This document shows positions 34,878 through 42,856 of a stretch of DNA of 64,000 bases, one piece after another. The position numbers and the translations under genes were made by a program. The notes beneath the pieces were generated by a model that saw only the letters and a list, made by a program, of their open reading frames with translations, was not told where the DNA came from and did no database searches. This stretch comes from an uncultured Eubacteriales bacterium (GTDB taxonomy: Bacteria > Bacillota > Clostridia > Oscillospirales > Acutalibacteraceae), in contig UQEU01000008.1 in NCBI GenBank assembly GCA_900540085.1, positions 8,094 through 72,093 on the forward strand, written 5' to 3'. Every line of letters begins with the position of its first letter. The stretch's first letter is position 1.

Positions 34878-36164
34878 TCAATCAAGTTTAATCGGTGTCC
34901 AATCCATTTCAGGATGATTTGCTGCAACAACGCCGAAAGCGTCTTCTGCAATATCAACAGCAAGTTTAATGTCTTCGTCTGTAACAGAAGCATTCATAAA
35001 GTGGTTGTGGTGAGAAGTAAGGAAAAGACCTCTTGAAACGCACTCTGCAACCCACTCTTGATGAAGCATAAGGCTGTCATCATTTGCTATTCTCAAATAG
35101 AACAATGCCGGTTCACCTGAAACAACAAGGTTAAAGCCGTGTTCTGCACCTGCTTTTTTAAGACCTTGAGTAAGTTTTGTACCTGATTCTCTGAACATCT
35201 TAGGAACATCAAGTTTTTTCATTTTATTTATACAAGCAATGCATGCTGCAAAAGGCTCTGCACTCATCCAATATGAACCTGTATAAACAACGCTTGAAGC
35301 TGTTGCTTTCATATGTTCCTGTCCGCAAACTGCAGACATATTGTAACCGTTAGCAAGTGCTTTACAGAAACAAATCAAGTCTGCTTTAATGCCGTAGTAG
35401 TGGTCAGAACCTGCAAGGTCAAGTCTGAAGCCTGCACGAACATCGTCAAAAGCAAGTACCATACCGTGTTCGTCACAGAATTTACGAACTTGTTGCCAAT
35501 ATTCTTTTGTTGCACACTCATTATCTTTAAAGTTACCGTGATCGTATGGTTGAGCAATAATACCTGCAACATCGCCGCCACAAGCATCGTAAGCTTCTCT
35601 GAGAGCGTCCATATCAAACCAGGGAATTACTACATTGTTTGCAACTTCTTCCGGAAGAATACCCGGATAGTCGGCTTTTTGAGCCCACTGGAAGTCACCG
35701 TGATAATATCCTCTGAGGAATATCATTTTTTTCTTGCCTGTATGAGCACGAGCACACATTACGGCAAATGTTGTTGCGTCTGAACCGTTTTTCATAAAGA
35801 AAGCCCAGTCAGCCATAGCAACTGTATCTACAAGAAGTTCTGCACACTCTACCATCTTGTATGAAGGAGAAGTTGTACAGTTGCCTCTTTTAAGTTGTTC
35901 CATTGCAGCGGCATCAACATCGTCATCGCAATAGCCGAGAACGTTAGGGCCGTATGCACACATAAAGTCAAGATATTTATTACCGTCAACATCCCAAAAA
36001 TATGTACCTTTGGCATGATCGCTCATCAAAGGCCATTTAGTTATAGGAAGGAACAAACCTTCAGACGGTCCAAGATGTCCGTAAACACCTGACGGAATTA
36101 CATCAAGTGCTCTGTTGAACCATTCACTGCTTTTTTCATGTTTATATTCAGGAAATTTACTCAT
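34878..36164 (-). CDS. Class III PLP aminotransferase (glutamate-semialdehyde aminomutase-like)
   Basis: This 428-residue fold-type I enzyme has the cofactor motifs of class III aminotransferases: MKNGSDATTFAVMCARA (phosphate loop), GYYHGDFQW, AFDDVRAGFR (Asp contacting the PLP ring) and CFCKALANGYNMSAVCG, with the Schiff-base Lys in CKALANG. It probably transfers an amino group to an aldehyde or ketone. It is not simply HemL, because no heme genes are near and the gene sits in an operon with a transketolase. The second ATG (36164), nine bases after the GGGGG site, is preferred over the first, which is only three bases from it. Confidence 0.88.
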   Translation of the reverse strand: MSKFPEYKHEKSSEWFNRALDVIPSGVYGHLGPSEGLFLPITKWPLMSDHAKGTYFWDVDGNKYLDFMCAYGPNVLGYCDDDVDAAAMEQLKRGNCTTSPSYKMVECAELLVDTVAMADWAFFMKNGSDATTFAVMCARAHTGKKKMIFLRGYYHGDFQWAQKADYPGILPEEVANNVVIPWFDMDALREAYDACGGDVAGIIAQPYDHGNFKDNECATKEYWQQVRKFCDEHGMVLAFDDVRAGFRLDLAGSDHYYGIKADLICFCKALANGYNMSAVCGQEHMKATASSVVYTGSYWMSAEPFAACIACINKMKKLDVPKMFRESGTKLTQGLKKAGAEHGFNLVVSGEPALFYLRIANDDSLMLHQEWVAECVSRGLFLTSHHNHFMNASVTDEDIKLAVDIAEDAFGVVAANHPEMDWTPIKLD

Positions 36165-36178
36165 CTTCATAGTCCCCC

Positions 36179-36943
36179 TTAACCGAGATAAACCGCAACT
36201 CTGTCAAGAATACGGTTAATGTTATCTACCATTGAAATCATACCTGCCATATAGATGTTGCCGTGACAGAGTTCGGAAATCGTACTTGCGGTTCCTGTAA
36301 ACAAACCGTATGCAAGGTCAATCGTAGCAAATTCCATAACAGCTCTCGGATTGTCACATTTTGATTTAATTGTTGTGAACTTATGATTTTTTACATCTAT
36401 GGTTGCATAGCAAACATCTTTAATACCCATCTGAACTTTACCGTCAACAGTGTATGATGCACTCTGCATTGAAATGCTGTCAGTATTTGCCAAAGCAGAA
36501 ATAGCACCGCCGATTGTGTAGAAAGTAAGAATTGTGCTTTCTTCAAAAAAGGCTCTGTTTTTGAGGTCTTGTTCACTTGGTCTGAGAAGTTTTGTAAGCC
36601 TGTCGGTAAGTTTTGTAAACGGACCTAAAAGAAAAGAAAGAACTGTCGGAATACCTTTTACGGGCATACCGGGTTTTGCGTTATCAATTAAGTCATTGAA
36701 CTTTTCGGGAGATGCAAAATGCATCTTACAGTTACAATTAGTGCTTCCCTCTTCCATCTTACAACCGCTTTGTGTAAAGTGATATGTTACACAAGGACCG
36801 TCCGTTACTTCAAAACAAAGTGAAACGGGTTTTTTAAGAGTCTTGAGAATTGCTTTTGCCTCATCGTCGATTTGGCAAAGGTTTTCTAATGTGCCGAGAA
36901 CGCCGTATGCGTTTATATAGGCCATAGCTTTTGCTTCTTTCAA
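36179..36943 (-). CDS. Double SCP2-like domain protein B (TTG start)
   Basis: The 254-residue protein seems to contain two SCP2-like domains: about residues 35-120 (CFEVTDGPCVTYHF, CKMHFASPEKFNDLIDN) and 165-252 (YTVDGKVQMGI, VMEFATIDLAYGLFTGTAS, HGNIYMAGMISMVDNINRIL). It is cysteine-rich in the first domain (SGCKMEEGSTNCNCKM). The start is TTG at 36943, which is seven bases after GGGGGG; the next ATG lies 18 bases downstream without a site. It is the first gene of the operon and a distant paralogue of the last gene, so the two may form a pair that handles the same hydrophobic ligand. Confidence 0.6.
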   Translation of the reverse strand: MKEAKAMAYINAYGVLGTLENLCQIDDEAKAILKTLKKPVSLCFEVTDGPCVTYHFTQSGCKMEEGSTNCNCKMHFASPEKFNDLIDNAKPGMPVKGIPTVLSFLLGPFTKLTDRLTKLLRPSEQDLKNRAFFEESTILTFYTIGGAISALANTDSISMQSASYTVDGKVQMGIKDVCYATIDVKNHKFTTIKSKCDNPRAVMEFATIDLAYGLFTGTASTISELCHGNIYMAGMISMVDNINRILDRVAVYLG

Positions 36944-36978
36944 GGTAAAACCCCCCTGTAATTATAAACTTTATATAA

Positions 36979-37007
36979 AGTATATCATAAAAACTATATT
37001 CCGTCAA
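36979..37007 (-). promoter_or_regulatory. Sigma-A promoter of the SCP2-aminotransferase-transketolase operon
   Basis: On the minus strand TTGACG (37002-37007) and TATACT (36979-36984) are 17 bases apart, about 36 bases above the TTG start. A short A/T palindrome (CTTTATATAAAG) overlaps and follows the -10 and could be an operator. Confidence 0.75.
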
Positions 37008-37116
37008 CAGACACCATACAGTTTTTACTTGTGAAGAATGACAAAAATAGCTTATGTATTTTATGCATTTGCACAAAAATACTTATTAATAAGACTGCTT
37101 CTTTGTTTATTTTTTA

Positions 37117-38448
37117 TCATTCAAATACGCTCAAAAGAGAAATGCACGGAGTGGAGCGGCAGGAAGTGATTTTCACTTTTAAAGCCTCTGCTTTACACGG
37201 AAATTTCAGCCTGCAAATCTTATTCATACCTATGATTGTCGAAGAGTAGATTTTTCTTTCTCTTTTACCGTTTACTGCATAAAGTTCAAACGACTCTACT
37301 CTTTGACTGTTCAAAATATTTTCTTTCAAAACAACAGTTCTGAATTTTCTTTTTTGTTTAAAATCAGCAATAAATTCATTATCCTTAAATTTAGGATTTT
37401 TCTTTTTAATAACTTGGGTTTTTGTCTGTTCTTTTATCTTATTGCCGAACTTTTCAAGAAGTTTTACTTCTTTTTCACTGAATTTACCCTCAGCATTCGG
37501 AGGAACATTTAATAAAAGATAACAATTTGAGCCAACGCTCGTGTTATATATTTTCATAAGTTTATTCACAGACTTCAAAGTTCTGTCGGTGTTCTTGTTG
37601 TAAAACCAAGTTTTGCTTATGGAAACATCGACTTCGGCAGGGTACCAGATGAGTTTGTCGCTTTTTTCAAGAACTTCTCTGCTTCCCAAGTCTTCAGACT
37701 CGGCAGTTAATTTTTTCATTTTTCCCGTTTGACCTGCATCATTCTGAGAGGACTCTGCAACTTTTTCCGTATCACACAAATAAGCAGGCACAACGCTGAA
37801 CTCGCTTTTTCTCGTTTTTCCGCCCTCGTTTCCTACCCATCTTACATCAGGACCACAAACTGCAATATTGGCCATAGGTTGAAGTTCTCGTATCAATTTA
37901 TAATATCTTTCCCAATCATACTCAAAGTCAACTGCATCTTTGCCTTTTGCACCGTCAAACCATACTTCAAATATATCGCCGTAGTCAGTTAAAAGTTCCG
38001 TGAGCTGATTACAAAAATAGTCATTATAAGCATCTGTGCCGTATCTTTCATCTGCCATATCCCACGGAGAAAGATAAACGCCGAATTTCAGGCCATACTT
38101 TTTGCAGGACTCGGAAACATCTTTAACAATGTCGCCTTTACCGTCCATATAAGGACTGTTTTTTATTGAATGTTCTGTATATTTTGAAGGGAAAAGACAA
38201 AATCCGTCGTGGTGCTTGCATGTCAAAATTATTCCGCTTGCACCTGCCTTTTTCACAGCTTTAGCCCAACCATCAGAATCCACCTTTTCCGTCAATGAAA
38301 ATTCTTTTTCAGACTCTTTTCCTGTTCCCCATTCTCTTTGTGTCATTGTATTCATTCCGAAATGAATAAATACATAAAACGGATTTTTAGCGTGTTCAAC
38401 CTGCCTTTCACTTGGTTTTACACTTATGTATCTTTCAACATCACCCAT
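37117..38448 (-). CDS. GH29 alpha-L-fucosidase-like glycosidase
   Basis: This enzyme of about 443 residues has the GH29 barrel blocks FYVFIHFGMNT, WGTGKESEKEF, LTCKHHDGFCLFPS (the HH-D-G-F block), KFGVYLSPWD and EVWFDGAKG, with the catalytic Asp near residue 163. A C-terminal beta domain follows the barrel. No signal peptide is visible, so it should act in the cytosol on imported fucosyl-oligosaccharides. The start chosen is the second ATG (38448), because the first is only one base from the AAGGAG. It is co-transcribed with the HAD phosphatase gene 27 bases above. Confidence 0.9.
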   Translation of the reverse strand: MGDVERYISVKPSERQVEHAKNPFYVFIHFGMNTMTQREWGTGKESEKEFSLTEKVDSDGWAKAVKKAGASGIILTCKHHDGFCLFPSKYTEHSIKNSPYMDGKGDIVKDVSESCKKYGLKFGVYLSPWDMADERYGTDAYNDYFCNQLTELLTDYGDIFEVWFDGAKGKDAVDFEYDWERYYKLIRELQPMANIAVCGPDVRWVGNEGGKTRKSEFSVVPAYLCDTEKVAESSQNDAGQTGKMKKLTAESEDLGSREVLEKSDKLIWYPAEVDVSISKTWFYNKNTDRTLKSVNKLMKIYNTSVGSNCYLLLNVPPNAEGKFSEKEVKLLEKFGNKIKEQTKTQVIKKKNPKFKDNEFIADFKQKRKFRTVVLKENILNSQRVESFELYAVNGKRERKIYSSTIIGMNKICRLKFPCKAEALKVKITSCRSTPCISLLSVFE

Positions 38449-38475
38449 AAATTTCATACTCCTTGTTTTTTATTT

Positions 38476-39315
38476 TTATTTATTAAGAACATACTCTTCA
38501 ACTGCTTTTGCTAAACCGTTGTTTGCATTTGTGTCCGTAATGTATTTTGCCGTCTGTCTGCACTCTTCACAAGCGTTCCCCATAGCAAAAGACCATCCTG
38601 CAAGTTCAAGCATACTGCAATCATTTTGAGCGTCGCCGAATGCCATAACACTTTCGGGAGAAATGCCCAAAACACTGCACATACCTTTTACGGCAGCACC
38701 TTTATTTACGCCTTTTTTCATAAATTCCATTTGATTTTGAACTTTTGAACCCGGAAGGCTTGAAGTCCATTCAGTATCTTTAAAAGAAATGAGTTTCTCT
38801 GTTATATATTCTGCTCTTTCAGGTGCCATTGAAGAAATATTGAATTTTTCAACATCTGATTTTTTAATGATTTCGCACATATCGTCAACAAAGACAGTAT
38901 GTTTTGTAATCTCGTCAATAAAATCTTTCGGAAGATTGCCCATATCAAAAAGCGACACTTTATCATTTCTAATATATGACCAACCGTTTGCGTATATTTC
39001 ATAAAAAACAGGTTCGCTGTCAAGAAACTTTGCAAGTTCAAGTGCATTTTCAGTGTCAAAAAATGAAGTATATATCAATTTTTTGTTTACTCTGTCATAA
39101 ACTGCCGCACCGTTTGAGTAGATGACATAGTCTATAAAATCGACCTGATTTGTAACCATACCGATTAACGATATTGTTCTTCCGGTTGCAATAGCCGTTT
39201 TTACACCCTTATCGTGTGCTTCTTTAAGCGCCCGTCTTGTTCTTTCGGTAACAGTTGTATGGTCGGGAGCCATTAATGTTCCGTCAAGGTCAGTTACAAT
39301 TAATTTTATAGACAT
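38476..39315 (-). CDS. Cof-type HAD phosphatase
   Basis: This 279-residue HAD hydrolase has motif I VTDLDGTLM (7-15), motif II in TAIATGRT, and motif III/IV in VMAFGDAQNDCSMLE; the C2-type cap lies between them. Cof/YidA-type enzymes dephosphorylate sugar phosphates and similar small molecules. It precedes the fucosidase gene in one operon, so a sugar phosphate is a reasonable but unproven substrate. Confidence 0.93.
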   Translation of the reverse strand: MSIKLIVTDLDGTLMAPDHTTVTERTRRALKEAHDKGVKTAIATGRTISLIGMVTNQVDFIDYVIYSNGAAVYDRVNKKLIYTSFFDTENALELAKFLDSEPVFYEIYANGWSYIRNDKVSLFDMGNLPKDFIDEITKHTVFVDDMCEIIKKSDVEKFNISSMAPERAEYITEKLISFKDTEWTSSLPGSKVQNQMEFMKKGVNKGAAVKGMCSVLGISPESVMAFGDAQNDCSMLELAGWSFAMGNACEECRQTAKYITDTNANNGLAKAVEEYVLNK

Positions 39316-39360
39316 AATATCACCTCATTTAATATTTAAAAACAAAATGTCCTGTATAGT

Positions 39361-39389
39361 ATAATATCACAAAGAAAAATTCATATCAA
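39361..39389 (-). promoter_or_regulatory. Promoter of the HAD-fucosidase operon
   Basis: On the minus strand TTGATA (39384-39389), 17 bases, TATTAT (39361-39366). A TATACT three bases further down is an alternative -10. Confidence 0.6.
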
Positions 39390-39435
39390 CATTATATACA
39401 GCAATTTATGTTAATTTTGACAAAACTACGGCAAA

Positions 39436-39478
39436 ACAAAAAGCAGCCACAATCCTATTAAAGATATGCTGCTGCATT
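39436..39478 (-). terminator. Possible terminator of sufCB
   Basis: On the minus strand AGCAGC and GCTGCT bracket a long loop (about 21 bases) and are followed by TTTTGTTTTG. The stem is short, so confidence is moderate. Confidence 0.5.
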
Positions 39479-39489
39479 TTTATTTTTAA

Positions 39490-40407
39490 TTATTTTAAAA
39501 ATCCTTTAACTATAACCTCTTCGGCTTCTTCTTCCGTAAGTCCGAAAGTCATAAGTTTAAGAAGTTGGTCGTTGTTGATTTTTCCTATCGCCGCTTCATG
39601 AACAAGTTGAGCATCTGAATTTTTTGCATCTATTTCGGGAATTGATGATATTTTTGAATTGTCCATAATTATAGAATCACACTGTACATGAGCCCTGCAA
39701 GGTGCGTTTCCGATAACTTTCGGGTGGAATATCTGTATAGAATCATCTTTTCCCACGCTTCGTGAAATGACCTGAGCAGACGCATTTTTTCCGTCTAAAG
39801 ATATGTTTACATTACTTTCTGCAAACTGTTCTCCGTGAGTCATCAAACGCTCCGTAATAACGAGTTTTGCACCTTTTGAAAGGTAAGCGTCTGTATCTCT
39901 TTTTGCAGAGTCAACTCCTTTTATTTGAACCATTTCCATTTCTGCAAAAGCATTTTCATCAAGATAAATTTCAGTTGTAGGGTTTAAAACATTTTCTCCC
40001 GTACCTTCACCTTCGCCATAATGCTTTTCAATATATTTTACACGGGCATTTTTGCCGATATGAAATGTATGAATACCGTCGTGTTCGCTTTTTTGATTTC
40101 CGCAGTTATGAATACCACAACCTGCAACTATTACAACATCGGAATTTTCGCCTATATAAAAATCATTATATACAACTTCATCAAGTCCCGACTCAGTTAA
40201 AATAACGGGAATATGAACACTTTCATTCTTCGTGTTCGGTTTGATTATAATATCTATACCCTGCTTATCTTCTTTTGATACTATCTCTATATTGGCACTG
40301 CTTCTTCTGCCGTATGACTCACCGTTTTTTCGTATATTATAAGCGCCTTCCGGAATTTTATGAATATCTGCAATCGTTTGCAATAAATCTGCATCTATTT
40401 TTTCCAT
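39490..40407 (-). CDS. sufB: SufB/SufD-family Fe-S scaffold (minimal SUF)
   Basis: This 305-residue protein is the beta-helix core of SufB/SufD. It contains KSEHDGIHTFHIG, NPTTEIYLDENAFAEMEMVQIKG, HPKVIGNAPCRAHVQCD with cysteines like those of SufB, and the end block AQLVHEAAIGKINNDQLLKLMTFGLTEEEA with the conserved Glu. It is shorter than SufB of the full SUF pathway. The ATG at 40407 is chosen, 10 bases after GGAG; the open frame extends nine codons up over sufC. With sufC alone and no sufD, sufS or sufU adjacent, it matches the two-gene SUF-like minimal systems. Confidence 0.92.
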   Translation of the reverse strand: MEKIDADLLQTIADIHKIPEGAYNIRKNGESYGRRSSANIEIVSKEDKQGIDIIIKPNTKNESVHIPVILTESGLDEVVYNDFYIGENSDVVIVAGCGIHNCGNQKSEHDGIHTFHIGKNARVKYIEKHYGEGEGTGENVLNPTTEIYLDENAFAEMEMVQIKGVDSAKRDTDAYLSKGAKLVITERLMTHGEQFAESNVNISLDGKNASAQVISRSVGKDDSIQIFHPKVIGNAPCRAHVQCDSIIMDNSKISSIPEIDAKNSDAQLVHEAAIGKINNDQLLKLMTFGLTEEEAEEVIVKGFLK

Positions 40408-40414
40408 ACTCAAA

Positions 40415-41146
40415 TTACTCCTTTCTGAAAGCACAGCCGTTTTCTTCTCCGAGTTGTTTTAGCAATTCGGGGAAAATTTCGTCTTTTGAGCCTTTTTTAC
40501 TGATTTTTCCGTTTGCAACAATGATTATTTCATCTGCAAGCTGCATTATTCTTTCCTGATGAGAAATGATTAAAACAGTTTTATGTCGTTTTTTTGAAAT
40601 AGTTTTAAAACTTTCAACAAGTTTTGCGAAACTCCAAAGGTCAATACCTGCTTCCGGCTCATCATAAATAGCAAGTTTTAAATTTCTCGCCATAAGAGTG
40701 GCAATTTCTATTCTTTTGACTTCTCCGCCTGAAAGAGAAGAGTCAACCTCTCTGTTGAGATAGTCTGCCGAACAAAGACCGACAGATGTAAGGTACGCCG
40801 AACATTCGTCAGCAGGCAATTCCTTACCGCTTGCCAAACTTAAAAGTTTTCTGACAGTAAGTCCTTTAAATCTCGGCGGTGTCTGAAAGGCATAGCCAAT
40901 ACCGAGTTTTGACCTTTCATTAATTGAAAAGTCGGATATATCCTGTCCGTCAAGTAAAATTTGACCTGCCGTCTGTTTTTCGATACCCATAATCAATTTG
41001 GCAAGTGTGGATTTTCCTCCGCCGTTAGGACCTGTAATAACTACAAATTTTCCGTCTTCTATTGTTAAATTTATCTTATCTATAATTTCAAGTTCGCTGC
41101 CGTCAGACGCTTCGACTTTAAACTCAACATCACGCAGTTCGAGCAT
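40415..41146 (-). CDS. sufC: SufC-type ABC ATPase for Fe-S cluster assembly
   Basis: This 243-residue soluble ABC ATPase has Walker A GPNGGGKST (about 39-47), the Q-loop in GYAFQTPPRFKG, signature SSLSGGEVKRIEIA, Walker B LAIYDEPEAGID and switch His in LIISHQ. The SufC-type EPEAGID and the absence of membrane segments separate it from transporters. It drives conformational change of the SufB scaffold encoded seven bases downstream. Confidence 0.94.
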   Translation of the reverse strand: MLELRDVEFKVEASDGSELEIIDKINLTIEDGKFVVITGPNGGGKSTLAKLIMGIEKQTAGQILLDGQDISDFSINERSKLGIGYAFQTPPRFKGLTVRKLLSLASGKELPADECSAYLTSVGLCSADYLNREVDSSLSGGEVKRIEIATLMARNLKLAIYDEPEAGIDLWSFAKLVESFKTISKKRHKTVLIISHQERIMQLADEIIIVANGKISKKGSKDEIFPELLKQLGEENGCAFRKE

Positions 41147-41177
41147 AAAATATACTTCCTTTCATCAAAGTAAAGAT

Positions 41178-41206
41178 ATTATAATCTTAATATCCTTATT
41201 ACGCAA
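41178..41206 (-). promoter_or_regulatory. Sigma-A promoter of sufCB
   Basis: On the minus strand TTGCGT (41201-41206), 17 bases, perfect TATAAT (41178-41183), 31 bases above the sufC start. No IscR-like operator was recognised. Confidence 0.65.
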
Positions 41207-41353
41207 GATATATTATTTAATATTTAACATTAAATTATCAATTATTGCAAATCAAATGCGATATTTTTCGTAAATAATAAATGAGAAAAGCAATAGAAAA
41301 ACAGAGAAAAACAGAGTAAACAAGAGTAATTGCAGAATATATTAAATTTGTTG

Positions 41354-41382
41354 TTGACAATCAAAAACTTTTGTGATATTAT
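41354..41382 (+). promoter_or_regulatory. Sigma-A promoter of rplM-rpsI
   Basis: Consensus TTGACA (41354-41359), 17 bases, TATTAT (41377-41382). The leader before rplM is about 45 bases and ends in a strong GGAGG. Divergent from the sufCB promoter. Confidence 0.85.
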
Positions 41383-41432
41383 AACCAAGCACTCGAAAAG
41401 AGATTAAAATTATCGTATCGGAGGAATTTTTT

Positions 41433-41858
41433 ATGTCTACAACAATGCCTAAAGCAGACGCAGAACGCAAATGGTATGTTATCGACGCTGCAGACAAACC
41501 GCTTGGCAGAGTCGCAGCTCAGGCAACAGTTCTTTTAAGAGGTAAGCATAAAGCTGATTTTGCTCCTCACGCAGACTGTGGCGATTTCGTTATCATCATC
41601 AACACAGATAAAGCAGTTCTTACAGGTAACAAACTTGAAAACAAATACTACTATCGTCATTCAGGCTACATCGGTAACCTTAAAGAAGTTCAGTACAAAA
41701 CTCTTATGAGAGAAAAATCTGACTTCGCTATGACAAAAGCAGTTAAAGGTATGCTCCCTGACACTGTACTCGGCAGAAAACAACTCACAAGATGCCGTGT
41801 ATTCAAGGGCGCAGAACACAAGCATCAGGCTCAAAAACCTGAAGCTTGGGAAATATAA
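41433..41858 (+). CDS. rplM: Ribosomal protein L13
   Basis: L13 is an early-assembling 50S protein. The 141-residue product has KWYVIDAADKPLGRVAAQ (13-30), LRGKHKADFAPHADCGDFV, YYRHSGYIGNLKEV and KGMLPDTVLGRKQLTRCRVFKGAEH. GGAGG is seven bases upstream of the ATG. It is followed by rpsI after 13 bases, the universal pairing. Confidence 0.98.
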   Translation: MSTTMPKADAERKWYVIDAADKPLGRVAAQATVLLRGKHKADFAPHADCGDFVIIINTDKAVLTGNKLENKYYYRHSGYIGNLKEVQYKTLMREKSDFAMTKAVKGMLPDTVLGRKQLTRCRVFKGAEHKHQAQKPEAWEI

Positions 41859-41871
41859 GGGAGGTTAAATT

Positions 41872-42270
41872 ATGTACGAAACAAATCCTTATTTCTACGG
41901 AACAGGCAGAAGAAAAGAATCTGTTGCAAGAGTTCGTGTATATGCAGGAACAGGTAAAATCACAATCAACGACAGAGATATAGATGAATATTTCGGTCTT
42001 GAAACACTTAAACTCATCGTTCGTCAACCTCTCAACTTAACTGAAACAACAGAGAAGTTCGACATTGTTTGTCGTGTAAACGGCGGCGGTGTTACAGGTC
42101 AGGCCGGTGCTATTCGTCACGGTATCGCAAGAGCACTTCTTCAATACGACGAAAATCTCCGTCCGGCTCTCAAAAAAGCAGGCTTTCTCACTCGTGACCC
42201 AAGAATGAAAGAGCGTAAAAAGTACGGTCTCAAGGCAGCTCGTAGAGCTCCGCAGTTCTCAAAGAGATAA
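41872..42270 (+). CDS. rpsI: Ribosomal protein S9
   Basis: S9 binds the 30S head; its C-terminal Lys/Arg tail reaches the P-site tRNA. The 132-residue protein has FYGTGRRKESVARVRVYAG (8-26), VTGQAGAIRHGIARALL, GFLTRDPRMKERKKYGLK and the end RRAPQFSKR. The last few codons and the following terminator are present again 151 bases downstream (see the repeat entries). Confidence 0.98.
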   Translation: MYETNPYFYGTGRRKESVARVRVYAGTGKITINDRDIDEYFGLETLKLIVRQPLNLTETTEKFDIVCRVNGGGVTGQAGAIRHGIARALLQYDENLRPALKKAGFLTRDPRMKERKKYGLKAARRAPQFSKR

Positions 42271-42318
42271 TCTTTACTTTTACAACACTCAAATGGCAAC
42301 ATTTGGGTGTTATTTTTT
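42253..42318 (+). repeat. Direct repeat copy 1: rpsI 3' end plus terminator
   Basis: This 66-base stretch covers the last six codons of rpsI and the terminator stem AACACTCAAATG / CATTTGGGTGTT (42285-42312) with its T-run. A second copy starts 151 bases later with only two mismatches. Copy 1 is the functional rpsI end. Confidence 0.92.
42284..42318 (+). terminator. Terminator of rplM-rpsI
   Basis: Stem AACACTCAAATG, loop GCAA, CATTTGGGTGTT, then ATTTTTTT. It begins 14 bases after the rpsI stop. Confidence 0.88.
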
Positions 42319-42403
42319 TGTTGTTGCACTGCGTGTCCTCGTAACACAGTTACTGCGGTTTCGACTAAAAATATGCCACAGGCATATTTTATTAACGGCG
42401 TAA
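42319..42403. other. Spacer between the duplicated rpsI ends
   Basis: This 85-base insert has two small perfect hairpins, GTAAC-ACA-GTTAC and ATATGCC-ACA-GGCATAT, and no open frame of note. Its sequence is unlike the end of rpsI upstream of copy 1, so the repeat was not made by a simple tandem duplication of one unit. Confidence 0.5.
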
Positions 42404-42469
42404 CAGTTCTCAAAAAGATAATCTTTACTTTCACAACACTCAAATGGCAACATTTGGGTGTTATTTTTT
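42404..42469 (+). repeat. Direct repeat copy 2: rpsI 3' end plus terminator
   Basis: This copy matches 42253-42318 at 64 of 66 bases, including the complete terminator hairpin (42435-42463), whose stem and loop are identical. It is no longer joined to a reading frame. The remaining bases to the next gene (42470-42599) are AT-rich; two TATAAT-like boxes (42525, 42548) lack good -35 partners. Confidence 0.92.
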
Positions 42470-42599
42470 ACAATTCATTTTACTCTTTTATTTTACTTTT
42501 AATAAATAGTTTATATTTACACTGTATAATTTTAATAAATTTTGTATTATAATTAGATTATCAAAATATATAGCAACTTATAAAACAAAGGGAAAAATT

Positions 42600-42851
42600 A
42601 TGCTTAAATATAAATTTGACACACAACTTTTGATAGCTGGAGAAAATCTTGACGAAGATGAAATAAATGACTATATCAAAAAAAACTTTGAAGGCGATTG
42701 TCTTATCGCAGTCGGCGACGAAGATTTGATTAAAATACATTTTCACACAAACAAGCCGTGGGAAGTGCTTGAATACTGTGCATCACTCGGCGACATACAC
42801 GATATTGTTGTTGAAAATATGCAACGACAGGAAGACGGATTAAAAGGTTAA
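42600..42851 (+). CDS. Small protein resembling the C-terminal domain of FakA/YloV
   Basis: This 83-residue protein looks like the last domain of FakA/YloV (fatty acid kinase, DhaK/DhaL-like): FEGDCLIAVGDEDLIKIHFHTNKPWEVLEYCASLGDI followed by VVENMQRQ, where FakA has GDSLVVVGD, KVHVHT and a final MREQ-like end. The kinase (DhaL) domain is absent. The start has only a GGGA-type ribosome site. It is five bases before a dehydratase subunit gene and probably co-transcribed with it. Its role is unknown; binding of an acyl group or nucleotide is a guess. Confidence 0.75.
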   Translation: MLKYKFDTQLLIAGENLDEDEINDYIKKNFEGDCLIAVGDEDLIKIHFHTNKPWEVLEYCASLGDIHDIVVENMQRQEDGLKG

Positions 42852-42856
42852 TTTCT

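Noticed and set aside
34878..36164. Heme biosynthesis gene hemL
   Set aside because: The protein is similar in fold to glutamate-semialdehyde aminomutase, but no hem genes are nearby and the operon is carbohydrate-related; the same holds for 48907-50394.
32866..36170. Sulfoquinovose sulfo-transketolase or apiose transketolase pathway
   Set aside because: A split transketolase occurs in both, but here there is no isomerase, sugar kinase, sulfo-lactaldehyde enzyme or transporter beside it, and the aminotransferase and SCP2 genes do not fit.
42600..42851. Truncated fatty acid kinase pseudogene
   Set aside because: The frame is intact, begins with ATG, is spaced as an operon gene and has no upstream remnant of the kinase domain.
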